A stretch of 64,000 bases of DNA from Apostichopus japonicus. Taxonomy: Eukaryota; Echinodermata; Holothuroidea; Aspidochirotida; Stichopodidae. The stretch lies in contig NC_092569.1 of assembly GCF_037975245.1 (NCBI RefSeq), positions 23,216,168 to 23,280,167 of the forward strand, given 5' to 3'. The notes under the pieces are model-generated. The model was not told the origin of the DNA. It made no database searches and saw only the letters and a program-made list of their open reading frames with translations. Both the position numbers and the translations under genes were made by a program. Below, piece by piece: positions 12,401 through 24,043 of this stretch (its first letter is position 1; each line of letters starts with the position of its first letter).

Positions 12401-15400
12401 TATGCAATATATGTAAACCAATATCAAAAATGCAAAGTAAAAAAATAATGTAGACAATTTTTTATTTATTTCTTTGCTTTTTAGGTTCATCATCATTTTT
12501 CTTCTATCAACAATCGACTTATCCGAGAGATTGCAGAGAAGTCCAGGGGCAATGTTCATCCAATAACTCTTCCGGTGTCTTCATGATCAAACCAGATGGT
12601 TATCTGGATCCATTTGAGGTTTACTGTGATAACACCGACAGTTCCGGTGGATGGACGGTATGTCTTTGGTTTCTTGCTCTTCTATCAACAATTGTCAGAC
12701 TGAAACAATCATGTTCACAGCAGCTGGAAGAGTATTAACGATGTTACTAACATAGGCGTTGGAGGCGGGGGGGGGGGCTGGGATGGCTGCAGCCCCACAA
12801 CCAATTTTTTTTGTGAAACTTCGGAAGAAAAAATTGCAGTGTGTTTTTCATTTTTTTTTTTGGTGAAAATTCGGGCAATATGCTGAGAATTTTTCGGGCA
12901 TCTACTGAAAAAGAATAATTTGCAATGTGTTTTTCATTTTTTGGGGGGTGAAAATTCGGGCAATATGCTGAGAATTTTTTCGGGCACCTACTGAAAAAGA
13001 ATAATTTGCAATGTGTTTTTCATTTTTTGGGGGGCGAAAATTCGGGCAATATGCTGAGAATTTTTCGGGCACCTACTGAAAGAAGAATAATTTGCAATAT
13101 GTTTTTCATTTTTTGGGGAGTGAAAATTCGGGCAATATGCTGAGAATTTTTCGGGCATCTACTGAAAAAAGAATAATTTGCAATGTGTTTTTCAATGGTT
13201 AAACTGATATTATTATTATCGTTATTATTGTAACGACTTCCCCAATAATTCTAACCAATATGGAATGGTAATAACACGGAATATTTTTCGCGCTCTCCGC
13301 GCGCGTTCAACATCTTAATGTGCATGTCAAATAGGCTTTCATCGGTTATCGGCATGTGATGTAAAACCGATGAATGCCTATTTGATAGCACATTAACTTG
13401 TTGAACGCGCGCGGAGCGAACAAAAATTTTGGTTATATTTTTCGGGCAAGTCGTTACAGCCCATCCCCCCCCCCCCCCCAATCAAATTAGGCTCCTACGC
13501 CTATGGTTACTAATATCGGTAACAATGTTATATATGTTTAAGTTACATTGTGCTATTCATTTATTTTTTAATTACCTAAAGACAGAGACGGCTGTGCTGG
13601 ATGCCAAATATTGCGCATTGAATGAAAGATCAGTAACTCTCAAATCATTTCGGTAACGACTCTGTCCATAGGTAATACAAAGGCGTATCGACGGGTCCAT
13701 CGATTTCAGGCGCGACTGGGACAGCTACAAGTCTGGCTTCGGGTTTCTCTCTCATGAATTCTGGCTTGGCAACGAGAAGTTGTCTTTCTTGACCAACCAG
13801 AAGAAATACCAATTGGTGATTGAGATAACCACATCAAGCGGTTACTTAATTCGGGTTTCTTACGATGATTTCCGTATAAGTGACGCCTTTAGTCACTTCA
13901 AGCTGGTCAACCTCGGAAACTATTCTGGAGAGAATACTGGTGAGTTATCACGGAAAAAATTAGATATAAACGCAATATTATACCCACATTTCTTAAAAGG
14001 CTTTAATATATGTGAAGATTACTTGTTTCGTGACGTCGTCAAACATTTCATTAGATGACAGATATGCAGGGTCATCAGGGGAGATTCACTGACAAACCTC
14101 TCTGGCCCATTTGGTACATCCATCTATGGTCAACCATCGCTTTGATAACAGAATACATGTGAACTTTATTTATCAAACACTTCATTCACTTCATTAGGTA
14201 ACATACATTCCGAGTAACATTAATGTAATAATAATTCAAATTAATTTTATCTTACAGATGCCATAACATTCACTTCATTGACACCAGCAAAAGATTGTCA
14301 GGAAATTTATGATGATGGTTCTAGAAACAACGGTATAAACAGCATCAAACCAACCGGATGGACCGGGTCAGCATTTGAGGTCTACTGTAACATGACTGAC
14401 GGAGGAGGATGGACGGTAAGTGTTATAGCCTACGATAAGCACGGAGATTACATTATGAACTATATAGTTCATTAGTAGATCTTGCACTGGAATACATTTT
14501 TCTCTAATGTAAGACTAACCTTAATCGTAACCATTCTTATCACCGATCTATGTCTTTTATTGGATTTTTCGTGATTTTCTTTGTCATTGTTCTTAATGAT
14601 ATTCGTTTTATATACAAGAACATTTTACATTGTACCACAGTCTATTGACATTTATTTTTTATTCTTTACCTCCATGATTGAGGAAGTTTGGTTTGTTCTA
14701 CCTTTGAACTAATTAATTTGCCAGATGAAAAGTTTTTACGTATCAAATAACCTTAAGAGGGTAGTTCATTTTGAGAATATGAGATTTCAAATTTCACACC
14801 CGGGAGGCCACAAATATTATTCACGTTTGTGTTATTAACTACTTTTATCATTTTCAAATCTTTAAGGTGTTCCAGTGACGTGTCGATGGTAGTCAGGACT
14901 TCTACCTTGGATGGAACAGCTACAAGCAAGGATTTGGAAATTTAAATATTAATTTTTGGCTCGGAAATGATCAACTTTATTACTTGACCAACCAAAAGAG
15001 ATATGAAATCAGAATCGACTTAGTGAACAGATACGGAGCTCCATACTACGCCAAGTTCGACTTTTTTAGGACAAACGACGAAAGCGATAACTATCGGTTA
15101 TCCGGTGTTGGGACCTACAGTGGAACAGCAGGTTTGTAGCCTACACATCTCCTTTAATACTAAATATGGTATTTCAGTCTTACTAGATATGAGACATGAA
15201 CAGGTTATCGTTTCATCGAAACTACCTTTCTCTAGAAATATATTATTACTTCAGTTAAGTATAGTATATATTGACATCATCTTAAGGATAAAGAAGTAGA
15301 TAACAAGGTATGGAGGCCAACCAGATTAAAAATGCATCAGCATAGGAAACTACCTAAAGCTGTATTTTATAGTTACCAGTTCCACAATCCTGGCAACATT

Positions 15401-16684
15401 GTCCAATACCTCCAAAAGTGCAATGACTGGACACTAATTATAAGCACCGTTAAACCACTATTTAGAAGCAATCACTAAATGATAAATACAGACAGGAAGA
15501 GAATGCTGCATGTATCACGTATAAGGAAACGGAATAAGTTAGTCCAAAGAGGACATTGCAAAAAGCTTAACAATAGACTTAATTTTAACTTACAATTCAA
15601 GATTCAAGATACATATTCAAAACACTATCTAATGACTGACTGGCATGCTCAAAACATTTAGAACTGCTCCACATATCCTTACATTTGTTAATTTCTCTGA
15701 GACGTATCCCGGGAGTGGGAGGGGGACATCCATTGCTCAAAACTATTTTGTTGTTGTTACCCAATTGCATAATATAAGTGAGTAGATCATAAAAACATGC
15801 AGTATTGACAATTCACACAATTCATCACTATGCATACATGTAATTACACCTCTCATACATTGGTGATGAATAACAAACCACGAACAAATGTAGACACTAA
15901 ATCTAGTGTGTTTTATTTAATAGCACAATAACAAAAAGTGAATCTTACTCTGACACAATAAATAAGCATTCTGTCTTTAGTAGGTCTATACAAAACGACG
16001 ATTGTCGCATATGTGATCAGCTAGATATATAATTTACAGCTACATTGTGATACTTGGTGATAAGATGTATCTTAGAGATACTCACTGGAATGTATTGATT
16101 TAGTATGATGTGCAATAAAAAAAGAGAATTATGGTCATATGGGTACACCTGACTACATTAAAATATTCATCAACAACTAATATCGTATAAGTATTATCAA
16201 TAATACCAAAATCCAATAATAGCTATTAACCAGAGAAAAAGCCTCGCATGATCTCGTTTCCCTAAAACTAAATTCATACATTGGAATAATAGAATTGACG
16301 TGAAGAATGTTAATCAACCAGTCTGGTTATATGTTAGTGATTACAGAAAATGATATTGAGAAGGTTAAGCATGTATCAGACGTACAACAGTTATATTGAT
16401 GATTGGTATTGACGGTGTGTCTTTGTATTTGATTCTTTCTTCCAGGAGATGCTCTAAGTTATCACCTGAACCAGCAGTTTACAACAAAGGACCGAGACAA
16501 TGACGCTTATGGTTCTTATAACTGTGCAAGTTATTATTATTATTATAACGGTGCATGGTGGTACAAGAGTTGTCATCATTCTAACCTGAACGGTGTCTAT
16601 GCCGCTTACTATTTCCAGTGGAATAACCTCCCCGGAAGTTATTATTATGTCAAATTTACAGAGATGAAGATCCGCCCTATCTAA
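6344..16684 (+). CDS. Secreted fibrinogen-related protein, FReD gene 1 (one in-frame stop)
   Basis: Seven exons, all with GT–AG boundaries and matching phases: 6344-6421, 12002-12047, 12485-12657, 13672-13939, 14258-14415, 14867-15131 and 16446-16684. If the TGA is ignored, the product is 408 residues. Residues 1 to about 24 form a signal peptide. Exons 3-4 encode the N-terminal and middle parts of a fibrinogen C-terminal domain ([27 protein letters not shown]). Exons 5-6 repeat the same two parts ([33 protein letters not shown]). Exon 7 supplies the only C-terminal subdomain ([40 protein letters not shown]). Codon 4 of exon 6 (14876-14878) is TGA where gene 2 has CGA (Arg). Exons 5+6 total 423 nt, so skipping them keeps frame and gives one complete FReD. 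FReD proteins are usually secreted lectins recognising acetylated sugars; that role is inferred. The stop could also be a pseudogene lesion, a polymorphism or an assembly error. Confidence 0.85.
6600..7680 (+). repeat. Three tandem ~348-bp repeats in intron 1 of FReD gene 1
   Basis: The block beginning GTTTTGATTGTTCAAAAGAT starts at 6621, 6968 and 7317, giving periods of 347 and 349 bp. The copies differ by scattered substitutions. The third ends near 7675. The corresponding intron of gene 2 (about 19660-20270) has only about 1.8 copies. Confidence 0.8.
12002..12047 (+). CDS. FReD gene 1 exon 2 (linker)
   Basis: A 46-nt exon encoding a hydrophilic Gln/Ser/Thr linker ([15 protein letters not shown]) that joins the signal peptide to the first FReD. 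It starts phase 0 after TTAG and ends phase 1 at donor GTGAGT. The exon is conserved at 25102-25147 in gene 2. Confidence 0.75.
12485..12657 (+). CDS. FReD gene 1 exon 3 (N-terminal part of first FReD)
   Basis: 173 nt, phase 1 in and phase 0 out. It encodes the start of the fibrinogen fold: YPRDCREVQ, the [11 protein letters not shown] strand pair, FEVYCDN and SGGWT. The two cysteines match the first conserved disulfide of FReDs. Confidence 0.9.
12841..13195 (+). repeat. 86-bp tandem array inside the MITE
   Basis: Four full copies and one partial copy of a unit that begins GTGTTTTTCATTTTTTGGGG and contains AAAATTCGGGCAATATGCTG. Starts are at about 12841, 12927, 13013, 13099 and 13185, so the period is 86 bp. 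Copies are nearly identical, which suggests recent expansion within the element. Confidence 0.85.
13290..13418. repeat. Long GC-rich hairpin inside the MITE
   Basis: The left arm (CGCGCGCGTTCAACA...TTAATGTGC) pairs with the right arm (GCACATTAACTTGTTGAACG...) over about 55-60 bp around a short loop near 13350. It is part of the element's subterminal structure. Confidence 0.75.
13672..13939 (+). CDS. FReD gene 1 exon 4 (middle part of first FReD)
   Basis: 268 nt, phase 0 in and phase 1 out at GTGAGT. It encodes [43 protein letters not shown] and NYSGENT, the core of the FReD B subdomain. No C-terminal (P) subdomain follows in the next intron, so this first FReD is incomplete unless exon 4 is spliced to exon 7. 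Confidence 0.9.
14258..14415 (+). CDS. FReD gene 1 exon 5 (start of second FReD)
   Basis: 158 nt, phase 1 in and phase 0 out. It encodes [20 protein letters not shown] ... FEVYCNM and GGGWT. The first ~15 nt match the start of the TIL exon of gene 2 (26541), while the rest matches the FReD part of gene 2's next exon (about 27120-27256). The exon therefore looks like a deletion fusion of two ancestral exons. Confidence 0.85.
14867..15131 (+). CDS. FReD gene 1 exon 6 (middle of second FReD, contains TGA)
   Basis: 265 nt, phase 0 in and phase 1 out at GTTTGT. The reading is VFQ, stop, [20 protein letters not shown], ending [14 protein letters not shown]. The TGA at 14876-14878 replaces an Arg codon (CGA in gene 2). 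The rest of the exon is open and has the usual FReD residues, so the lesion appears recent. Confidence 0.8.
16446..16684 (+). CDS. FReD gene 1 exon 7 (C-terminal FReD subdomain, stop)
   Basis: 239 nt from phase 1 to the TAA at 16682-16684. It contains the calcium-site region DRDND, the NCA...WWYKSCH disulfide segment, the SNLNG motif and the end EMKIRPI. The C-terminal domain looks intact. The tract of five consecutive Tyr codons (TAT)n is a small in-frame expansion relative to gene 2. Confidence 0.9.
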
Positions 16685-16789
16685 AGACTGAATCAGATGA
16701 AGGGAGAAAACTGTTACATCGCTGATCGTAGAAAAAACATTACTTAAGATATTAATTTAAACAACAATTGTTTTTTTTTATTTGAAAAT

Positions 16790-16795
16790 AATAAA
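16790..16795 (+). other. Polyadenylation signal AATAAA, FReD gene 1
   Basis: AATAAA lies about 105 nt after the stop codon. A matching signal lies at 29953-29958 in the duplicated gene. Confidence 0.6.
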
Positions 16796-16870
16796 GAAAC
16801 TCTGAATCCATGTGACCATGTTTTAATAGCACTACTCGCATTTCGTTCCACGTTACCGTATCTATACTAC

Positions 16871-19140
16871 TTAAACGTGTGATGGATAAAATGAAACGAA
16901 TAAAGTAGTTTGATACGATATGAGCAATATTGTAAAAATATATAGATTAAAGGAAATGAATTAAAGCTAATGACAGTGGCGTAGCCATGGGTGCAAGTGA
17001 CGCCCCCCCCCCCACTTGTGCATTTACAAATTATATATATATATCGTATATCGTATACCGTATATCTTATAGTTCTTTCCATTCTGCTTTACAACTATAT
17101 TGACATCATGGTAATTTGCAACGCGATAAAAAAACAACTTAACTCTATCTTGATATCCCTAAACTATATGTTGCTGAGTCTTGGACAGTCCTCTATTTTT
17201 TTCTTTAACTGGGAAAATATAGGTATAGTTACAATATTTGAATTGATGTGTTTATAGTAAGCTACCAATATTATATATCTTGAACACAATTAACGGAAAT
17301 TTTAAGCAACGATATCATCGACAAATTGCCTTTGATACCCCCTACCACTTGACGCAATGCGTTCAAAATCATCGGTTACCGAAAGAAAAAAAAATCTACC
17401 GTGTGGCTTTGAATAATGTTTCGTTCGCATTTAACTTCATTATCAAATCAAATCAGTCGTAAAGAATTTTTTGAAACGCCAGCGATATTTCCGTCTGACA
17501 ACGGTTTTTGAGATTCTGCAGGAAACGTAAATTCTAGAAAGAAAGCTTAGCAAACGGCGTGTCATGAATGTATTTCCCGTTATTTCTGTACGTGTTTTTC
17601 TCACCAATGGCGGTGCCATAGGAGTAGGGATTTCCAAAAACCTGGATGTTCCCAAATCGCGTGAATGGAGTCAAGTTTTAGATTAAGAAAAGCAAATACA
17701 ATATCATCTTCCAAGAAATAAATAGATTGGTTAAGAAATTATAAGTATGTCGTTTGAATCCATGAAATTTCTAGTTTCCTTTTTTTATAAATTAGTCGTT
17801 TTCGAGGAATTTACCTTCTCCGTTGTTTTGCTTCGCGACCACTGTAGGAGTACTACCTAAATACAGAACCCCGAATTAATGTTATTACATTTCGAATCAT
17901 CTTCATTTGCGGAATAGACGCTTCGTTCGTATTTACCCATTCACAGAACTGATTCACCAGGCTTGCACATCCTTTCCCTTTGACAACCTAAATAATTGCT
18001 CATATACATCCCACATCTTCACATATCTTTATCCGAAATTTCAGCTTAGAGTACGCCCTATAAAAATTATAATTTTAAACACAGCATGCTACAATAATCA
18101 TGCCTCGCGTGATTGACTTAAGATTCTAACCGTGTCTTCTACGACAACCTAGAAACCACTAACAAAGAATACAAATTCTCACGTGCACATTCAAACTGCT
18201 TCAAATTGAAGAACAATGGCTCATTGGCATTACTTCTGTAAATATCATATTTTCCACGAAGCAATTGGTGGGTGTACATAAGAACTTCAAGATTTGTAAA
18301 TATTTACTTAATGTTGCATTGTATTTTGTGTTTTTTGCCAATGGCTCGAGAGACATGACGATATGAACGAAACATTTCCCCAAAGTTCTATTTCCTGCAG
18401 GAAAAGCCTATTACCTATGCAAAGTGATTGTATGGACAAGTTAATAGTTTCTTGAATAACGATAAGAAGTTAATTTTTCAGGATGCAATTTGCTATAAGC
18501 AAAAGCTTCACTTTCTTACCACAAAATATAAGCTCTTGCAAAAAGAAATATTCAAAATGCCACAATTATTCCAAACTATCCTTGTCAGGCCTATATAAGT
18601 CTTCAGACCAGTGTATTTATATGCAATTGATAAAGTAACAATCCCCACGCGAAACACTACAGACGTTGATGTAGATGTGTTCAAGTGGATTTTACTGTTA
18701 ATCGTTTGCGACTCCCTTTCTCATTCATTTATATATGATAATGGCTAGTTATACTTCTCCATCAGTTTAGCCCTACTTGTAATATATAACTACGGGGATT
18801 TACTGCCTTCAGTTTACTGTCAGCGTATAACATTGTTCTTCCATCGTTTCGTCAGGAAGTTAAAAAGAAGGACAGGGTTTGACGGGAAATTAGAACCTCG
18901 ATAAGTCCTAGATTGGCTTCCTATATGCGCAATCTTCTTCCAACCCTTTTTCTACAGTTTACCTTTCTTCTGAATACAGAAATATTTTATTTTATTTAAT
19001 TTAAGTAATATTCATTTAAACCACGGCTATTGACCAAAAATCACAGTTGTGTTTCCCGAAAGAGATCACGAGGGGAATAATCATATCAAGATGGCTGACT
19101 CATAGTTTGTACTGTACGATTTCAGTAGTCTCAATATCCG
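16871..19140. other. Spacer between the FReD genes and 5' flank of gene 2
   Basis: Positions 16871-17655 are not matched in unit A. They include a GCGTAGCCATGGGTGC...C-tract remnant near 16980-17010 that resembles a MITE end. From 17655 the sequence matches the 5' flank of gene 1 (about 5060 onward). No coding exon is supported. Confidence 0.5.
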
Positions 19141-19388
19141 TGCTCACAGAGGTTTGACTTCCTTGTTCTTCTGTCTACCGATGCGCATAAGAGACAACAT
19201 TTAGTTGAAAATACCATTTTACTTTAATTCCTTTTCTAAATGAGTTACCAATGTTCAGTATTTTCTACCGTACATTCTAAAATTACTCGATGCAAGGTAC
19301 GTTATGTCATCGACAGAGATGAAAGTCATTATCAACTTGAATTCAGAGAAGGGCGAGTCACCAGAAAAGATTTCACTCTTCCGTCAAA

Positions 19389-19466
19389 ATGATCAGCAAG
19401 TTTTATTCACTGTTCCAATTTTTATTTTTCATGTGGACCACGAGCTGCCTCGTTTTTCGTGAATCG
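19389..19466 (+). pseudogene. FReD gene 2 exon 1 (signal peptide)
   Basis: 26 codons, MISKFYSLFQFLFFMWTTSC onward, phase 0 donor GTAAG. Only a few substitutions separate it from gene 1 exon 1, and the signal peptide is intact. Confidence 0.8.
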
Positions 19467-19659
19467 GTAAGTTCTAGGACTTTTATATTTTTAAGTTAAA
19501 CCCAGCATAAAAGTCAAAGTCAAATTTTATTTTGGTGCCTTCTAATGTAGCACACAGAAAAAAAAGAGAAAATAATTTTAAACGCATTTCATTTTAACCT
19601 TCTTCAGTCATCTGTCGTAGTATAGATCTTTTAATGTACTTGAGCGATTACAGAATTTG

Positions 19660-20270
19660 AAACTTAAGTTTTCATTGTTCAAAGATGATATAAGATATTG
19701 GAAATGGAGATATGATAATTACTCAAATCCATGAAATTTGCATATTTGGTATATTGTAGTGATCTGTATCGAAATAAACATGATTGTCTGTAACGCTTCA
19801 AAAGTCCATAACAAATCAATCAAAAAGTAAACGCAAAGGATATTGAAGTGTTTGGAGTAAACGTTCAAGTCGATTAAGATACACTTTTTTTCAGATAAAT
19901 TAAATACTTTAAATTAACTTTAAGCTCCCTATAAGATATTTGAAATGGAGACATCATAATTCCTCAAACTCGATACAATGTTCATCTTTTGGAATCCTGT
20001 ATTTGTCTGTATTGAAGTAAAATGATGTTCTGTATCGCTTCAAGAGTGCGTGATAAATAATTCAACAAAATAATAATAATCGCAAAGGATATTTCAGTAA
20101 TTGGAGTTAAGGTTTGAGTAGATTCAGGTATATCTTTTTTTCAGATTAATTTAAGTACTTTATATTTATTTTAAACTTCCCACAAAAAAGTCTCGAAATT
20201 GAAACAAAAGACAAGCAATCAAATCTTGAACAGCAAGTCTCCTTTTGACTATATTGTAACGAATCAAGAA
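19660..20270 (+). repeat. Contracted ~348-bp intronic repeat in FReD gene 2
   Basis: The first copy, resembling copy 1 of gene 1, passes directly at about 19928 into the interior of a copy resembling copy 3. The middle of the array is missing, as expected from unequal recombination or slippage between copies. Confidence 0.65.
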
Positions 20271-23200
20271 AATTCCACCAAAAAAAGAGATTCGAAAATC
20301 ATTAAATATTTATATTTTTGGCAAAGATGTTTAAATTAGATTTTAATTAAATTAAATATAATGCTCTCAAGTGTTTTCATGTTTTATATTCATCTCAGAA
20401 ATTAAAAGCGTAAACATGTAGACTTTCTGCAATGCGTTGAAGAAGCCACTAGTTGTGAGTAAATGTAGTAGATGATAGATCGAATATCAGGTATGGGATT
20501 TTTGAAATCTTTCAAATAAATTAGTTTATTGTAATATTAATAATAACTTAGTAACGCTCTGGAACCATTTAAGACACAAACATGTAGTGAAAATTAAAAG
20601 TTCCATAAATATAATAGGTATAAAAGAGGTATACAATATTTAGCTATTGTTAAGTTAGTAATTTATAAACCAGTATTCCCCATCTATAACTTAACAACAG
20701 CAATTTCACCTGTTAATTGTATATCTTCCCCACCGGCACAAATTCAGAACTTTCATGTGTTCATTAAAGACGTGCTAAAGTTGTTAATATGATTAAATAC
20801 TAATGATAGCAGACAAAATGCAGAATGTCATAAATGCAAGTTTTACCGATAGTATAAATCGATTACGGTAGTTTCAATTATATAAATAGAAACGTTATAG
20901 CTAAGATTTACATGCCCATACTTTGAATATCTCGCTTCAGTTTCTTAACTTTATAATAATTAACGAGAAAAAAATGTTTTTAATTCATATTACTTCTCTT
21001 AAAGTTTTCATCCGTCTACTTCAATTCACATTGAAACTTATGATTTACTATAATGCTGCCAATTTTGTATTCCAATGCTCGAATATTACATCTTCCTTAG
21101 TTAACAGTAATCTATCAAATTTAATTAGGCTATGAACACATAACAAAGTTTTCTTTTAATTGAGTAACCAATTTAGCGTAAACTCTACATGATTTACTGA
21201 GGAGAAAGAAAATTAAGGAGTTTAAATGAGAGAAGGCAAAAATACATGAACTTTATATCATTTCAATATACAAGGACATTTTCGCAAAGTCTACGATAAA
21301 ACTTCAAGCAACTAAATAATTATTTCTTAAGATTTGAAAAATTTGTCGAGCATTTGTAGTTAACCTATATATACATTTTTATATCCTTCAAAGATTTAGA
21401 GAAAAAGCTAAACTCAACTGTTTCTTCACTTAACGTATTGCAGTCTTCCAAGAGTTATACAACTCTTTTAAGATTATACAAGGATAGGAGAAGTCAGAAA
21501 GTAAATAAAACATGTTCTGAATTTAAAATAAAAGGATAGACCAGCATACGTATATTGTATCTCGTCGTAATATGATCAATGAATTCATATTTTGTGTTAT
21601 AGCTTCAAGAAAGTAGAATATTCTTTAATATCTCAAACAACGCAAATTGCAAAAATCGAATTGAAATTAGTGTAAAGAGGACATTTTCTTTGTCACGTAA
21701 CGTTAAAGGTTCGGTTATAACTAAAAACATTTTTTTTGTTATTAACATTTTTTGGGCACCAATAATTTTTCAATCATAGAACAGTCTCGTGAAATGAAAT
21801 TGTTAATATAATAATCAATGCCTACCGTACTTAGTATTGGTATTGTTCAGTATCGCCTCATAACGTTATAACGTGATTATATTTTAAACTAATACATTCC
21901 TATGAGACTCGCTTCACCAGTGCGAAGTTATGTCAACCGTATATAAGCTGCATATTACGACCTTCGTTCACGAAAAAAAATTAAGAAACGGACGAAATGT
22001 GTACTGTCAAATAAATTACTAAGACTAAATCGTTCAAATAAATACTGGTAAGATAAATTATTCTGCAACGTAATATGCAACCTTGTTGATGTAGGCCTAA
22101 ACTTATTAATATTTGTTTTTACTTTCATAGACAAAAGTATGTGGTTTGTGGTTATTTTCGCTTATTGTTCCACAATTTCCCACAATGATAAGATTTGCTT
22201 TATTTACAAACAAAAATCAGGAGATCCTAAGTAAATGTGAAACATTGATATGTACTATAAAAATAAAGAAAACACATACTTTGCTTAATTCCAATGAAAT
22301 TTGAAAATCATTATCATTAATCATTGCTCATACAAAGTGATATGATGCGCGATCAATATATATTCCTGGTTTAACAGATCGTAACCTATTCCAGCCAAAT
22401 GTCTTATAAGAATATTATGTCCAAAGTCATTGCGTATTCGAAAATATAACCTTCGATAGCTTCTCTCGACCACTTTACTTAGAGTCAAAGAATCCGGAAT
22501 GCAGGATAAATTTGGAAAGACCTTATATCCAACTAAATAGGCTGAGACTTTTAAAAATCTTAAAAATTCAATATTTTGTTGATTTGATCTTCTATTTGTT
22601 TGTGTCTTCATAATTTAGATCAATGTGACGAGATGTTTTTAATTTAACACTGAAATTATATTGCTGAACATTGATACTTAATGTATTGACGATACGTTTG
22701 TACATATAGGCTACCTCTGTGTATTATTGTTATGTTAGCTGGGCAATACTATTAGCTATTGGTATACATTTCTTAACCGAGTATGTCATAGTACCTTTAA
22801 AAAGGCACCGGACTTTACTTTGATTTGACTAACAGTTACACCAATCCCATACTCGTAGATACATAAATTTTACATTATAAATAACAATACAAATAAAGTG
22901 TTACTTAGAAAGAAAAAGAAAAACCGTAAGATAACAAAAAATGGAGGAAGTTCTAATGCCACAACTTGTTGTCAGCCAGCAGAAGATTTCGCATTTTTTT
23001 CATTAACTATCTTGTTATCTATATTTTCCTCTGAAGTTTAATACACCATTTTCGATTGTAAAAAAAGTATTTCCTTCTCAAAATAAACTGAAATTTCGGA
23101 GCAATGTCTGTGTTTTTTTTTATTTTATGAAAAATACAATAGTAACAATTCATTTAAAGGGAATGCCACGTATAGGATTTTCTAAAAAATATGTCGTAAT

Positions 23201-23508
23201 TTATTTATCCTGTATCGTTACCTAACAAATTTATACTTTAATTTGCTATTTCTGGTTCCGTTGTCACTTTAAAAATAGGTTGATATGTCTTTACAACATA
23301 ACCTGAAACTAGATGTGCATTGTTCAATCTTTCTCACTTTATTGATTTCGTTATGTTTAACAAAGCTGGTACGAAAATGTTAAATCTTCTAACTCCCTTA
23401 CACCTCCCCGGACAAGAAAATAATAATATAGTTAAGTTTTCAAAGGCAACAGAAAAACCTTAAAAGAAATTTGCAGGATTTAATTCAGTAAGATATAATT
23501 ATATTGTT

Positions 23509-24043
23509 CCGACTCTCCAAACTGTACCTTTTGCGATACGCATATTGAAAGTATAGAACATCTGTTCTGGGAGTGTAGTGTGACATCCACCTTTATTTTA
23601 GGGGTTGAGGCTATGTTATTAAATAAGCAATTCTCTTTCTCCAAGAAGGATATCCTTCTTGGTTTCAGTGTTGATGTAGCTCACCCAAACAATTTTCTTA
23701 TTTTATATATGAAGCATTTCATCTTTCAATGTAAATTGAATAAATGTATTCCTGCTGTAGAGGATTTCTTCTATAAATTTAAGTTTACAATAAGTGTAAA
23801 AAAGTACACAACATCGATATCGTAGTAAAAGTAAGGTTAACTTTATGCAGCTTAAACAAGCCTTTAGGACATGTGATTCTCTTTTCCAATAATCTCGTTT
23901 GATCTATTGTGCTGTTTATTAAAACAACTGTTATTTTGTTATGACGTTTATTTAATATGAAGCATCTATAGTATGAAAATATGAAGTCTATTAATTTGAC
24001 TGAAGTTATCAATAAATGGAGGAAAAAAAGAAGAAAAAAAGAG
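23509..24043 (+). mobile_element. 5'-truncated LINE insertion in intron 1 of FReD gene 2
   Basis: The insert starts inside the ORF2 zinc-knuckle region (CTFC...IEHLFWEC), continues through LLNKQFSFSKKDILLGF and FFYKFKFTISVKKY to a stop at 23823-23825, then a 3' UTR and an A-rich tail ending at 24043. It is flanked by the 12-bp direct repeat AATTATATTGTT (23497-23508 and 24044-24055). The paralogous intron of gene 1 (about 10940) has a single copy of this site and no insert. It is the same clade as the element at 45408-48709. Confidence 0.9.

Larger units (their letters stand above)
12751..13505. mobile_element. hAT-like MITE with internal tandem array and hairpin
   Basis: The termini are inverted repeats CATAGGCGTTGGAG and CTCCTACGCCTATG. 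Both sides carry the 8-bp direct repeat GTTACTAA (12743-12750 and 13506-13513). The equivalent intron of gene 2 (about 25820-25850) is an empty site. Inside are an 86-bp tandem array, a long GC-rich hairpin and G and C homopolymers near the two ends. No transposase is encoded. An 8-bp target duplication with CA...TG ends fits hAT-type transposition; superfamily assignment is inference. Confidence 0.8.
5060..16870 (+). repeat. Tandem segmental duplication, unit A
   Basis: From about 5060 (matching blocks begin near GCAAATGCAATATCATCTTT at 5093) to about 16870, this segment aligns collinearly with 17655-30070. Exons, introns and 5' and 3' flanks are all shared. The unit contains FReD gene 1. 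Private features of unit A include the hAT-like MITE at 12751-13505, three copies of a 348-bp intronic repeat, and loss of the TIL/EGF exon material. Confidence 0.85.

Noticed and set aside
14876..14878. TGA as a selenocysteine codon
   Set aside because: The paralogue has Arg (CGA) at this position, the family does not use selenocysteine, and no SECIS-like element was recognised. A point mutation of CGA to TGA is simpler.
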